A stretch of 20,512 bases of DNA from Desulfobacteraceae bacterium (GTDB lineage: Bacteria > Desulfobacterota > Desulfobacteria > Desulfobacterales > DAOWNP01): NCBI GenBank assembly GCA_030642545.1, contig DAOWNP010000002.1:1-20512 (forward strand), given 5' to 3'. A model generated the notes under the pieces. It searched no databases. It saw only the letters and a program-made list of their open reading frames with translations, and had not been told where the DNA came from. Both the position numbers and the translations under genes were made by a program. Positions 1 to 8,066 of this stretch are shown here, piece by piece. How positions within the stretch are numbered: position 1 is the first letter of the stretch; each line of letters opens with the position of its first letter.

Positions 1-191
1 ATTAATCTTTTTTTAATATTTAAAATATTTTATTTAATTTATCGAACTACGTTAAGTTATTTTATATTTGATTTATTATATAAATTCATTTATTATATAT
101 AAAGTTAAATATAAAAATACAATACTTTAAAATCTTATATCCTCAACCTAAATAAATTCATTTATAAAAATAAAAAAATAAGGTGTTTTTT

Positions 192-1412
192 ATGATAAAA
201 ATATTATTTTTTTCATTAATAATTTCCTTTTTATATACAGGAAAGGTTATAGCTAATCCATATAAATTTATTACTTTAAAACAAACTTTTAACTCTATTG
301 ATCAAAATGTTAACTCTATTGATCAAAATATTAATTCTATTGATCAAAACAGCAACTCTTTAAACACAGAAAACAATTATAATTTACAAAAAAAATTTTT
401 TTTACCTTCACTTATAGAAAGTACCCGTATAAATTATCCTGTTTATTATTGTAAGGAAATATTACCTCTTAACGATCCTGTAACAAGAGAAAAATTTGAA
501 AAAGAAATAATTTTAACTTTGTGGGACAGGCCTCAAATTATTTTATGGGTAAAACGATCAGGCAGACATATGAATTTTATTGAAAAAGTACTCTTAGAAA
601 ACAATATGCCTCTTGACCTCAAATATATACCTGTTATAGAGAGTTGTTTAAGACCTCATGCAGGTTCTTCAAAAGGAGCTGTCGGATTTTGGCAATTTAT
701 CAAATCAACAGGTGTTAAATATGGTCTGACTATTAATAATAAAATTGATGAACGCAGAAATATATATAAATCAACAAATGCAGCAATAAAATATTTAAAA
801 GACCTTTATAAATTCTTTGGTTCATGGACTCTTGCTACAGCTGCTTATAATATGGGTGAATCAGGGTTAAAATCAGAAATAATTTTTCAAAATGTAAATG
901 ATTTTTATAAACTTTATCTTCCTGTTGAAACACAACGTTATATACTAAAAATAATTACAGCTAAGATGATTCTTTCAAATCCTGAAAAATATGGGTTTTA
1001 TTTTAATAAAGATGATATTTATAAACCTGTAAGATTTGAAAAATTTAATTTGGAAATTGACAAAAAAACATCTATAAGTATAATAGCTTATGCTGCTAAT
1101 TCAACTTTTAAAATTATAAAAGAGTTAAATCCTGAAATAAGAGGAGCTTATTTATACAAAAATCGTGAAATTTTAATTCCTGAAAATTCTAAAAAAAAAT
1201 TTATCTCACGCTTTAACTTTGCTTTAAAAAGAGATATTAAAAAGAACTTTTTTAAACAAGTTTATACTGTAAAAGAAGGAGATAACTTAGCATCTATTGC
1301 AGATAAATTTAATATAACATTAAATATTCTTTATTCTTGGAATAATATAAAATCTAACAAATTTATATACCCTGGTGATAAACTTAATTTATACACAAAC
1401 TTTAATTATTAA
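192..1412 (+). CDS. MltD-like membrane-bound/secreted lytic transglycosylase with LysM
   Basis: Periplasmic peptidoglycan lytic transglycosylase of the MltD type. Residues 1-22 form a signal peptide. The SLT domain spans roughly residues 125-250 and carries the motif YIPVIES, with catalytic Glu150, followed by GAVGFWQF and TAAYNMG, as expected for family 1 enzymes. A single LysM peptidoglycan-binding domain fills residues 358-402 (YTVKEGDNL, YPGDKLNLY). The start is placed at ATG 192 because AAGG at 180-183 sits 8 nt upstream; a GTG at 183 is also in frame but overlaps that ribosome site. The linker after the signal peptide has a short tandem repeat (residues 34-54). The 151-residue SH3 gene begins only 10 nt downstream, so the two are probably co-transcribed. 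The family assignment is firm; the exact MltD subfamily is inferred. Confidence 0.9.
   Translation: MIKILFFSLIISFLYTGKVIANPYKFITLKQTFNSIDQNVNSIDQNINSIDQNSNSLNTENNYNLQKKFFLPSLIESTRINYPVYYCKEILPLNDPVTREKFEKEIILTLWDRPQIILWVKRSGRHMNFIEKVLLENNMPLDLKYIPVIESCLRPHAGSSKGAVGFWQFIKSTGVKYGLTINNKIDERRNIYKSTNAAIKYLKDLYKFFGSWTLATAAYNMGESGLKSEIIFQNVNDFYKLYLPVETQRYILKIITAKMILSNPEKYGFYFNKDDIYKPVRFEKFNLEIDKKTSISIIAYAANSTFKIIKELNPEIRGAYLYKNREILIPENSKKKFISRFNFALKRDIKKNFFKQVYTVKEGDNLASIADKFNITLNILYSWNNIKSNKFIYPGDKLNLYTNFNY
291..353 (+). repeat. Three tandem copies of a 21-bp in-frame repeat
   Basis: Three back-to-back 21-bp units (291-311, 312-332, 333-353) encode NSIDQNV, NSIDQNI and NSIDQNS, and a partial fourth begins at 354. 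They lie in the low-complexity linker between signal peptide and catalytic domain of the transglycosylase. Copies differ by only a few bases, so the expansion is recent or conserved by slippage. Confidence 0.9.
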
Positions 1413-1422
1413 AATAAAAAAT

Positions 1423-1878
1423 ATGCTAAAAAAAAATTATATAAACTTTTGCCTTTTTTTATTTTCTACTTTTTTTCTTTTTCTATTAATAAACACTAAT
1501 GCTTATGCTGAACGTTTAGCTGTTATAGTTAAAACTGCAAATATAAGATCAGGTCCCGGATTAAAATATGATCTTATCTGGAAGGTTGATAAGTTTTTTC
1601 CCATAAAAATTATTAAAAAATCCGGTAACTGGTATAATTTTTCAGATTTTGAATCTGAAACAGGCTGGATTTATAAAAATAACTTAAAAAAAATTAAAAC
1701 AATTATTACTTTAAAAGAAAAATGTAATATAAGATCAGGACCTGGTATTAAAAACAAAATAATATTTACAGCAGAAAAAGGAGTTGCTTTTAAAGTTATT
1801 AAAATTAAAGAAGACTGGTTAAATATTTTACATGCTGATGGTGATATTGGATGGATTCATAAATCTATAGTGTGGTAA
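1423..1878 (+). CDS. Secreted protein with two bacterial SH3 domains
   Basis: A 151-residue exported protein. It has a signal peptide (about residues 1-29, ending in NAYA) followed by two bacterial SH3 domains, roughly residues 30-88 and 92-150. Both contain the hallmark N-I-R-S-G-P-G and end with G-W-I (GWIYKNNL and GWIHKSIVW). Such domains usually bind cell-wall peptides or tether proteins to the wall. The ATG at 1423 is chosen because it starts a clean signal peptide; an earlier in-frame start at 1375 would overlap the upstream gene and bury the signal sequence. No clear ribosome site is visible, which fits translational coupling to the transglycosylase just upstream. No enzymatic domain is present. 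The pair suggests a wall-remodelling function, but the specific role is unknown. Confidence 0.8.
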   Translation: MLKKNYINFCLFLFSTFFLFLLINTNAYAERLAVIVKTANIRSGPGLKYDLIWKVDKFFPIKIIKKSGNWYNFSDFESETGWIYKNNLKKIKTIITLKEKCNIRSGPGIKNKIIFTAEKGVAFKVIKIKEDWLNILHADGDIGWIHKSIVW

Positions 1879-1927
1879 TTGTAAATTTTTACATCATTTA
1901 TTTATAATTTAGGAAAAAAATTTAATA

Positions 1928-1964
1928 AAACCACAGGGATATATTTTATATTCCTGCGGTTTTT
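1928..1964. terminator. Bidirectional rho-independent terminator
   Basis: Stem 1928-1943 pairs with 1947-1962 (16 positions, with one A-C mismatch and one G-U pair) around a TTT loop. It is flanked by A-run on the left and T-run on the right, so it can stop both the SH3 gene on the plus strand and the convergent minus-strand operon ending at 2079. Confidence 0.85.
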
Positions 1965-1990
1965 AAATATTATTTAAAACATATAAATTT

Positions 1991-2053
1991 AGTAGTGTCT
2001 AATTAGAATTTTGCCTATTTTATTTCTTTGTAATTTCCTAACCGGACACTACT
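1991..2053. mobile_element. 63-bp miniature inverted-repeat element or fused IS ends
   Basis: The element starts AGTAGTGTC and ends with its complement. The left end and the reverse complement of the right end agree at 14 of the first 16 or so positions except for a C-to-T/G-to-A cluster at positions 10-12 and one change at 17. Read on the minus strand, the first 45 or so bases closely match the IS end at 20376-20422. It carries no coding capacity and no obvious target duplication. It is either a MITE mobilised by that IS or an internal-deletion remnant. Confidence 0.65.
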
Positions 2054-2078
2054 GAGTAATATACTAAAATCTATATAT

Positions 2079-2495
2079 TTACTCAAGCAGTGCACTTTGA
2101 TAAGCCTCTTCTAATCTATCTTTTAAATATTTAATATCATATTCATCCCATTTATCTAAATCAAAACAATAACCATCCTCTCCTGAAAGACCTTCCGGAA
2201 TTAAATCTCCTTTTTCCTCACTATCTTTTATCATCTCTTCAAAAAAACATACTGAAAGCCATCTATCTTCAGGATTGTCATCTATAACATCCATAACAAC
2301 AAACAAATTTCTTTTCTGATTCGTATGTATACATCTCAAAGAATAACTTATTCCGGGTCTTGCTTTAAATTGAAAAAAAACACCTTCTTTTTTTTCAAGA
2401 TCTTTTTTTAATTCTACATATGCTTTTTTTATTTTTTTTGAATTATCAACCCAGGACTCTATAAACTCTTCTATTTCTTTTATTGTTTCAGTCAT
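2079..2495 (-). CDS. Small acidic conserved-looking protein of unknown function
   Basis: A soluble, acidic 138-residue protein with no signal peptide or membrane segment. I do not recognise a named domain. Visible features are an N-terminal helical stretch rich in Glu and Lys (residues 1-40), a central beta-like part (FQFKARPGISYSLRC, then LFVVMDVID), a WLSVCFF core, and an acidic C-terminus with GYCFDLDKWDE. ATG 2495 is preferred: AGAGG lies about 10 nt upstream, and the protein then begins MTETIKEIEEF. The alternative ATG at 2528 overlaps the stop of the upstream gene and adds a Lys-rich 11-residue tail with no ribosome site. It is the last gene of the ftsE-ftsX-envC-ctpA-deacetylase transcription unit and is followed by the shared terminator. 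The position may simply reflect operon convenience. Confidence 0.75.
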   Translation of the reverse strand: MTETIKEIEEFIESWVDNSKKIKKAYVELKKDLEKKEGVFFQFKARPGISYSLRCIHTNQKRNLFVVMDVIDDNPEDRWLSVCFFEEMIKDSEEKGDLIPEGLSGEDGYCFDLDKWDEYDIKYLKDRLEEAYQSALLE

Positions 2496-2517
2496 AAATA
2501 TAAACCTCTTTTTTTTA

Positions 2518-3468
2518 TCATTTAACAATTTTTACAATGTTTGAAGCTTTAACAAATTTTATTTTATTTTTTAATTCGGGTAAAAATTCTTTTAATATTT
2601 TATAAGTCATTTTATAAGGATGACCTATTCCTACTGCATATCCTTTTTTTTCGGCAATTTTAACCAGTTTTTTTAATTGATTTTTAATAAAATTTTTATC
2701 TCTTTTATGATCAATAAAGATATCCCTTTCACTAAATAAAATTCCATAATCAGATGCAACTGATTTACATATTGTTTTATTTGTTGTTCTACTATCTATA
2801 AAAAACAAATTTCTTTTCTTTAGAATAGAAAATAATTTATGTATTTTTAACGGTTTACTTGTAATTAATGATCCCATATGATTATTAACACCTTTTAATC
2901 CATGTATAGACTCTATATTAATATTTATTTGCTTTATAAATTCAGCAGAAGACATAGACATCAATAAAGCACCTTCTCCAGGATCAATTTTAGGATATTC
3001 ATATGGCTCCATAGGAAGATGAAGCATTATTTCTATATTTTTTTCCTTAGACAATAAATTGAATATTTTTTTATTATATGTTCCATATGGTAAAATTGAA
3101 AAAGTTAAAACTGTATTAAGGCTTAATAAATTTTTAACAAATTTCAAATTATAACCTAAATCATCTACTATTATGGCTATCTTAGGAAACTCATTATTTT
3201 TTTTATTTATAAAAAAAAGATCTGTCTTTTTCTTTGCTTTTGTAAAATTTTTTATTTGCTTAGGGTAAATTTCAAATATAAAATCTTCTTTTTTATTATT
3301 ATTATTTATTTTTATTTTATCTGGAACTAAAAAAAAATTATTAATAATAATTCCAGATAAAATAACTAACAACAATAATATACTTATTGTATATAATCCT
3401 TTTAATAATTGTTCCTTAAAAGAGTAAACTCTTTTTTTTTCTGCTTTCTTTCTTTTTTTTTGTTTCAT
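2518..3468 (-). CDS. Divergent polysaccharide deacetylase (DUF610 / Polysacc_deac_2 family)
   Basis: A 316-residue membrane-anchored protein with a basic N-terminus and one transmembrane helix at about residues 19-47. The periplasmic domain (about 95-312) is of the divergent polysaccharide deacetylase family. Family motifs in order are IAIIVDDLGYN, SILPYG, IEIMLHLPMEP, GVNNHMGS, FFIDSRTT and AVGIGHPY; the Asp pair, the HLPMEP His and the NNHMG His correspond to the metal and catalytic positions of deacetylase folds. The start ATG overlaps the ctpA stop as ATGA, showing translational coupling. Homologues sit downstream of ctpA in many proteobacteria, and a role in envelope glycan remodelling is generally assumed. 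The actual substrate is unknown. The identification is confident, the activity inferred. Confidence 0.88.
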   Translation of the reverse strand: MKQKKRKKAEKKRVYSFKEQLLKGLYTISILLLLVILSGIIINNFFLVPDKIKINNNNKKEDFIFEIYPKQIKNFTKAKKKTDLFFINKKNNEFPKIAIIVDDLGYNLKFVKNLLSLNTVLTFSILPYGTYNKKIFNLLSKEKNIEIMLHLPMEPYEYPKIDPGEGALLMSMSSAEFIKQININIESIHGLKGVNNHMGSLITSKPLKIHKLFSILKKRNLFFIDSRTTNKTICKSVASDYGILFSERDIFIDHKRDKNFIKNQLKKLVKIAEKKGYAVGIGHPYKMTYKILKEFLPELKNKIKFVKASNIVKIVK

Positions 3469-4817
3469 TTAAAATTTTTTAATATTTCATATCCTATTAA
3501 TATATCAAGAGCTTTATCAATCTGACTATCTTTTAAAAGATTTTCAACTTTTAATTTCCCATAATCAGCATCAATTTTCTTTTTCTTTTTCTTTTTTATT
3601 TTTTTATCTTTTTCCTTTTTAAAACCTTCTGCTTTTAAATGATTTTTTAAATCCTTTTCTTTTATCATTATATCATTTTCATTTTGATTATCTTTATAAT
3701 CTAAAATTCTGTGTTTAACATAAAGATCTGGTTTTATTCCTGTTGCCTGTATAGAACGTCCTTTAGGGGTATAATATCTTGCTATGGTAAATTTTATTCC
3801 TGATCCATCATATAAAGGTTTTACCGTTTGAACAGAGCCTTTTCCAAATGATGTTGTTCCTAAAATAAGAGCTCTTTTATAATCCTGCAATGCTCCTGCA
3901 ACAATTTCAGAAGCACTGGCACTTCCTCCGTTTATAATAACTACCATAGGATAATTTTGTTTATCTCCATTTTTTGTTGCTCTAAATGTATTTGTATTAT
4001 TCCTGTCTTTACGACCTTTTATTTTAAGTATAATTCCATCATCAATAAATTGATCTGTAACTGATATTGCTTGATTTAAAAGACCTCCTGGATTATTCCT
4101 CAGATCTAATATCAGTCCTTTTAAAGAATTATTTTCTAAATTTAATTTTTTTAAAGCTTTTTTAAGATCTTTTGTTGTATTTTCCTGAAAATTAGTTATC
4201 CATACATATCCATAACCTGATTTTAATGTTATAAATCTCACACTTTTAATAGGAATAACATCTCTTGTTAAATTATAAGTAATTGGTTCTGAAACACCTT
4301 CCCGCATAACTGTTATTTTTACATCTGTTCCTTTTTTCCCCCTCATTTTTTTTACAGCTTCCCAGAGCTTCATTTCTATTGTTAATTCACCATCTATCTT
4401 GATAATAATATCACCTGGTTTTATCCCCTTTTTATAAGCAGGGGTTCCTTCTATAGGAGATATAACAGTTAATATACCTTTGGGCATAGTTATTACAATA
4501 CCTATACCATCAAATTCTCCTTTAGTACCTGTTTGTAACTCTTTAAAAGCATCCTTCGGTAAATATTGTGAATGAGGATCAAGTCCATGTACCATTCCCT
4601 GAATAGCATTTTTTATTAATTCCTTAATATCTACTTCATCAACATAATTTTTTTCTATCTGTTCTATTACTTCACTAAAAATTTTAAGTTCTTTGTAAGT
4701 TGAATCATTATTTGCTGAAAGATTTCTATAATAACCTGTTATTAATGATAATAAAACTATAACAAATACAGTTAAAAATCCGGTTTTATAATATTTTTTT
4801 TTGTTTTTTTCATTCAT
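3465..4817 (-). CDS. ctpA: Carboxyl-terminal processing protease (S41 family)
   Basis: A 450-residue serine protease acting in the periplasm, anchored by an N-terminal helix (residues 13-29). A PDZ domain lies at about 98-180 (EFDGIGI, SPIEGTPAYKKGIKPGD), followed by the S41 core. The catalytic dyad is visible as Ser301 in GGSASASE and Lys326 in SFGKGSVQ, spaced 25 residues as in the family. LDLRNNPGG (237-245) is the usual oxyanion region. The start has a strong AAGGAG ribosome site 7 nt upstream. It lies 15 nt after the envC-like gene and overlaps the deacetylase by 4 bp. In related systems this protease trims or degrades wall hydrolases and their regulators, which fits the neighbours. Unusual is the highly basic stretch at about 395-412, with nine Lys in near succession, before a short C-terminal helical domain. 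Confidence 0.93.
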   Translation of the reverse strand: MNEKNKKKYYKTGFLTVFVIVLLSLITGYYRNLSANNDSTYKELKIFSEVIEQIEKNYVDEVDIKELIKNAIQGMVHGLDPHSQYLPKDAFKELQTGTKGEFDGIGIVITMPKGILTVISPIEGTPAYKKGIKPGDIIIKIDGELTIEMKLWEAVKKMRGKKGTDVKITVMREGVSEPITYNLTRDVIPIKSVRFITLKSGYGYVWITNFQENTTKDLKKALKKLNLENNSLKGLILDLRNNPGGLLNQAISVTDQFIDDGIILKIKGRKDRNNTNTFRATKNGDKQNYPMVVIINGGSASASEIVAGALQDYKRALILGTTSFGKGSVQTVKPLYDGSGIKFTIARYYTPKGRSIQATGIKPDLYVKHRILDYKDNQNENDIMIKEKDLKNHLKAEGFKKEKDKKIKKKKKKKIDADYGKLKVENLLKDSQIDKALDILIGYEILKNFK

Positions 4818-4832
4818 AAACTTACTCCTTAA

Positions 4833-6209
4833 TTAGCCTCGTTTTTTTAACCATTCTAAAGGATTTATAGATTTACCATAATGGCGTACTTCAAAATAAA
4901 GACTTGCATTTCTTATTGATTTATTACCAACTGTTGCTATAACTTCATTCTGTTCAACATAGTCCCCTTTTTTTTTAAAAAGCTCTTCAGTATAAGCATA
5001 AACTGTATAATAATTACTGCCATGATCAATTATTATCATATTACCGTAACCTTTAAACCAACCAGAAAAAAGAACATTTCCTTTATATACAGATCTTACA
5101 GGATCTCCTCTATCAGCTCTAATTACAATACCATTACTAAAACCATTAATAGAATAATTTGAACCGTATTTTTTAATTATTTTACCTTTTACCGGCATTA
5201 TAAGCATTCCTTTAGTAGATAAAAACTTAATTTGTAAGTTCTTATTAATTATTTTACTTTTTCCAATCTGTAATAATAAAAGTATTTGATCAAGAGTATG
5301 TGCTTTTTTTTTTAAAATATTTAGAGAAGAAAGACTTATATTTTTTTTATTACGAATATTTTTGATCAATTCCTGATTTTCTTTTTTTTTATTATTAATA
5401 GCTATAATCTTTTTTTTTAAATCAATTTCTATTTTTTCTTTTTTATACTTATTCTTTTTCTGTTTATCACTTAAAAAAAAAATTTCTTTTTTATCTTTAT
5501 TAAATTTATTTAATATTTTTTCATCATTTTTTAATATATTTTTTAATGCTTTTTTTCTTATAATAAATTCATTTAGAGAATTTGCAGAAGCAAGTAAATT
5601 AAGTTTTCCTACCATGTTTATTTTATAATATGAAATTAACCTTTTTGAAATATATTGCTTATTTTTATCTGTTTTTTTTATTAACTGATTATATTCAATA
5701 TTTGTTTTACATATATTTTCATCAATAAATTTAAGTTCATTTTTAAGTTCATTTAATTTGTTTTGTGATAAATTTATATCAGAATTAAGCTTATTTAACT
5801 GATCTATAATTTTACTCTCTTTTTTACTTATTTTTGTTAATTCTTCTGTTTTTTTTATTATTTTTTTACAAATATTATCTAATTTATCTTTTTTTTTTAT
5901 TATATTAAAATCTTTATTAAAAGGTTTTACTTTCTCCTTTATTATTTTAATATACCTTTTTTTATTTCTAATATAGCCTGTTTTACCCATAAAAGATACT
6001 TGAAGCCACTCTTTTTCATAGTTATAAATATTTACCTTATCCCCTTTTTTTAATATATACTTCGGTACATTATTAATATCCGGCTTAACACGCATATTAA
6101 GACTATTTACTAAAATAATCCCTACATTTATTTCTTTTTCAGCTAAAGCCTGAAAAGGAATAATAAAAATAATAAAAATAATTATATTTTTTTTAAAGCA
6201 ATATAACAT
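4833..6209 (-). CDS. envC: EnvC-like murein hydrolase activator (SH3, coiled coil, degenerate LytM/M23)
   Basis: A 458-residue periplasmic protein. Order: signal peptide (1-23, ending ALA), SH3 domain (about 25-90, NSLNMRVKPD to TGYIRNKKRY), a long Lys/Glu/Asn-rich coiled coil (about 105-320), and a C-terminal LytM (peptidase M23) domain (about 335-455). The zinc-binding residues of active M23 enzymes are replaced: NGIVIRADRGDPV, YAYTEEL and SLYFEVRHYG lack the HxxxD and HxH ligands. That is the signature of EnvC, which activates amidases instead of cutting. ATG 6209 is chosen because AGGA sits 8 nt upstream and the signal peptide then starts at the N-terminus; this overlaps ftsX by 28 bp. 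An in-frame ATG at 6236 is possible but has no ribosome site. Position after ftsEX strongly supports the EnvC role. The N-terminal SH3 domain is an addition relative to E. coli EnvC. Confidence 0.88.
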   Translation of the reverse strand: MLYCFKKNIIIFIIFIIPFQALAEKEINVGIILVNSLNMRVKPDINNVPKYILKKGDKVNIYNYEKEWLQVSFMGKTGYIRNKKRYIKIIKEKVKPFNKDFNIIKKKDKLDNICKKIIKKTEELTKISKKESKIIDQLNKLNSDINLSQNKLNELKNELKFIDENICKTNIEYNQLIKKTDKNKQYISKRLISYYKINMVGKLNLLASANSLNEFIIRKKALKNILKNDEKILNKFNKDKKEIFFLSDKQKKNKYKKEKIEIDLKKKIIAINNKKKENQELIKNIRNKKNISLSSLNILKKKAHTLDQILLLLQIGKSKIINKNLQIKFLSTKGMLIMPVKGKIIKKYGSNYSINGFSNGIVIRADRGDPVRSVYKGNVLFSGWFKGYGNMIIIDHGSNYYTVYAYTEELFKKKGDYVEQNEVIATVGNKSIRNASLYFEVRHYGKSINPLEWLKKRG

Positions 6210-7042
6210 CCAAACCATCCTGAAAAAATACTGCATAAAATTAATATTATATATTCATAAAAAGATAAAAATCTTACATTTATAAAATCTAAAATAAACT
6301 CTTTATCAACATTTGTAAGCACCATTAAATATATTATAAATAATATTAATATACCCAGAATACCACCAATAAAACCTTGAAAAACACCACTTATATAAAA
6401 AGGATTTTTAATAAAGTTATCTGTTGCTCCAACAAGACGCATTATTTTAAGTTCCTCTTTTCTTGAATAAAATATCAGTTTTATTGTGTTTACCACAATA
6501 AAAATTGAAGTTATAAAAAAAACTACGCAAATTCCATATCCTGTAAACTTAAAAAGATTAAATATATTAATATATTTTACAATCCATTTTTCACCATACT
6601 CAACATCATCAATAAATGGCAGACTTTCTATTTGTGATGCTAAAACATCAATTTTTTTATGGTTTTTTGCAAAATTAATCATTTTTATTTCAAATGCATC
6701 AGGAAGAGGATTTGATTCTATATTTGTAAAAAGAGAAGATTGTCTTTTCATCTGTTTTTTTAATAAATTTAAAGCATTTTTTTTAGAAATAAATTTTATT
6801 TCTTTAACACCATATAAATTTAATATTTTTTTTCTGTTTTCTTCTATATTTTTATCAGATTTAAGATATGCCATTATTTTTATACCTTTTTCCCATGAAT
6901 CCATAATTTTATTGGTATTCACAAAAAAAAGAGTGAACATACTTACTATAAAAATTGATATAGTTATTGTAAAAATTGATACTATATATAAAAATTTATT
7001 ATTTAATATATCTGTTATAGCTCTATTTATTAATAAAATCAT
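6182..7042 (-). CDS. ftsX: Cell division protein FtsX (ABC transporter-type permease)
   Basis: A 286-residue inner-membrane protein with the FtsX topology: a transmembrane helix near residues 18-43, a periplasmic domain of about 125 residues, then three helices near 170-192, 218-240 and 257-282. The cytoplasmic motif KEELKIMRLVGATDNFI after helix 2 is the conserved coupling segment of FtsX. With FtsE it forms the complex that relays ATP hydrolysis at the septum to a periplasmic wall-hydrolase activator, here encoded directly downstream with an overlapping start. It lies 82 nt after ftsE. No strong ribosome site is seen ahead of ATG 7042. Identification rests on topology, the coupling motif and the gene order. 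Confidence 0.92.
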   Translation of the reverse strand: MILLINRAITDILNNKFLYIVSIFTITISIFIVSMFTLFFVNTNKIMDSWEKGIKIMAYLKSDKNIEENRKKILNLYGVKEIKFISKKNALNLLKKQMKRQSSLFTNIESNPLPDAFEIKMINFAKNHKKIDVLASQIESLPFIDDVEYGEKWIVKYINIFNLFKFTGYGICVVFFITSIFIVVNTIKLIFYSRKEELKIMRLVGATDNFIKNPFYISGVFQGFIGGILGILILFIIYLMVLTNVDKEFILDFINVRFLSFYEYIILILCSIFSGWFGCYIALKKI

Positions 7043-7124
7043 ATAATTAAAAGTAATTTAGTAATAACTATGAATAATTTAAATACAGGGGATTTTTGCA
7101 GAATGAAAATATAAATAAATAAAA

Positions 7125-7811
7125 TCAGTTTTTTATTATTTTCCCATTTTTAAGAGATATTACCCTTCCATATGAATTATTTATAAGAAAATTATCATGA
7201 GTAGCTATAATTACTGTTGTTCCTCTATTATGAAAACTTTTTAAAAGTTCCATTATTTTCTTTGCTGTTATTTTATCAAGACTTCCTGTTGGCTCATCTG
7301 CAAATATAATTTCAGGATTTCCAACAACTGCCCTTGCAACAGCAACTCTTTGTTGTTCACCACCTGATAAACCGAGAGGATATGAATTTATCTTTTCTTC
7401 CATACCTACAGTTCTTAAAATACTTCTTACTTTTTTTTTTATATAACTTATTTTATGACCTGAAACTTCTAAAACAAGAGAAATGTTTTCAAAAACTGTT
7501 TTTGTTAAAATTAATTTGTAATCCTGAAAAATTATTCCTATTTTTCGTCTTAAAAAAGGAATTTTTTTAGGTAATATTCTTGAAATATTTATTCCATCTA
7601 TTATTATTTGTCCTTCTGTTAATTTTTCTTCAAGATAACAAAGCTTTAATAAAGTAGATTTACCTGCTCCGCTGGGACCTGTTATAAAAACAAATTCATT
7701 TTTTTTTATTTCAATATTAATATCTTTTAACGCATAAACAGAACCATATTTTCTATTAACATGAAACATTCTTATAATAGCATCTTTTTTTATTTTATCT
7801 TCTAATTTCAT
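7125..7811 (-). CDS. ftsE: Cell division ATP-binding protein FtsE
   Basis: A 228-residue ABC ATPase of the FtsE/LolD-like group. Walker A is GPSGAGKS (45-52), Q-loop Gln96 in FQDYKL, signature LSGGEQQR (148-155), Walker B IIFADEPTGSLD (168-179) and H-loop His205. Length and motifs match FtsE, and FtsX follows on the same strand. FtsE partners FtsX and the septal ring on the cytoplasmic face. An extra 14 or so residues (MKLEDKIKKDAIIR) precede the usual FtsE start at MFHVNRKYG, so ATG 7769 is an alternative. This is the first gene of the minus-strand operon; it is divergent from pyrE, with a shared 255-nt intergenic region. Confidence 0.94.
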   Translation of the reverse strand: MKLEDKIKKDAIIRMFHVNRKYGSVYALKDINIEIKKNEFVFITGPSGAGKSTLLKLCYLEEKLTEGQIIIDGINISRILPKKIPFLRRKIGIIFQDYKLILTKTVFENISLVLEVSGHKISYIKKKVRSILRTVGMEEKINSYPLGLSGGEQQRVAVARAVVGNPEIIFADEPTGSLDKITAKKIMELLKSFHNRGTTVIIATHDNFLINNSYGRVISLKNGKIIKN

Positions 7812-7865
7812 TTATTTTAATAAAAAAATATTTTAAATACTTTTTTACAGAGATTTTATTTAGGA

Positions 7866-7894
7866 TTGACCTTAAAAATTTATATTGTTATATT
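7866..7894 (+). promoter_or_regulatory. Strong sigma70-type promoter upstream of pyrE leader
   Basis: TTGACC at 7866-7871, a 17-nt spacer, then TATATT at 7889-7894: close to the vegetative consensus, with expected start near 7901. It faces pyrE but lies about 165 nt before the pyrE start, so the transcript has a long structured leader. Confidence 0.6.
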
Positions 7895-7900
7895 TTTTAT

Positions 7901-7998
7901 ATTAAGGAGTGCTTTATCAGGTTTTCCTTAAATTTTAAACCTCCATTTTAAAAAAAAGACGGCTTCTTTTATTATTTAAATGGAGGTTTATTTTATCT
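7901..7998 (+). ncRNA. Structured leader or small RNA ahead of pyrE
   Basis: The likely transcript begins ATTAAGGAG near 7901. Three pairings are possible: 7902-7908 with 7925-7931; 7919-7924 (AGGTTT) with 7937-7942 (AAACCT); and a 13-bp perfect stem 7936-7948 with 7978-7990. A 6-bp inner stem AAAAGA/TCTTTT sits in the loop of the last. The second and third share 7937-7942 and exclude each other, as in terminator/antiterminator pairs. T-rich sequence (TTTATTTTAT) follows the third stem. It could be a pyrE attenuator or an independent short RNA. A second promoter for pyrE may use TATAAT at 8024-8029. I recognise no known RNA family. Confidence 0.45.
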
Positions 7999-8066
7999 AT
8001 CATACATAATTTATTATGTTTTGTATAATAAAAAAATCATTATAACATTATTTTTAAGGAATTTTA

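Noticed and set aside
1..191. Gene or RNA in the first 190 bases
   Set aside because: Only AT-rich sequence with a short repeated TAAATTCATTTA; no open frame or structured element is convincing.
6486..7046. 186-codon open frame on the plus strand antisense to ftsX
   Set aside because: It is the mirror of a well-supported ftsX gene; the protein is of low complexity and lacks a ribosome site or recognisable domain.
7334..7570. 78-codon plus-strand frame inside ftsE
   Set aside because: Antisense shadow of the conserved ABC signature region.
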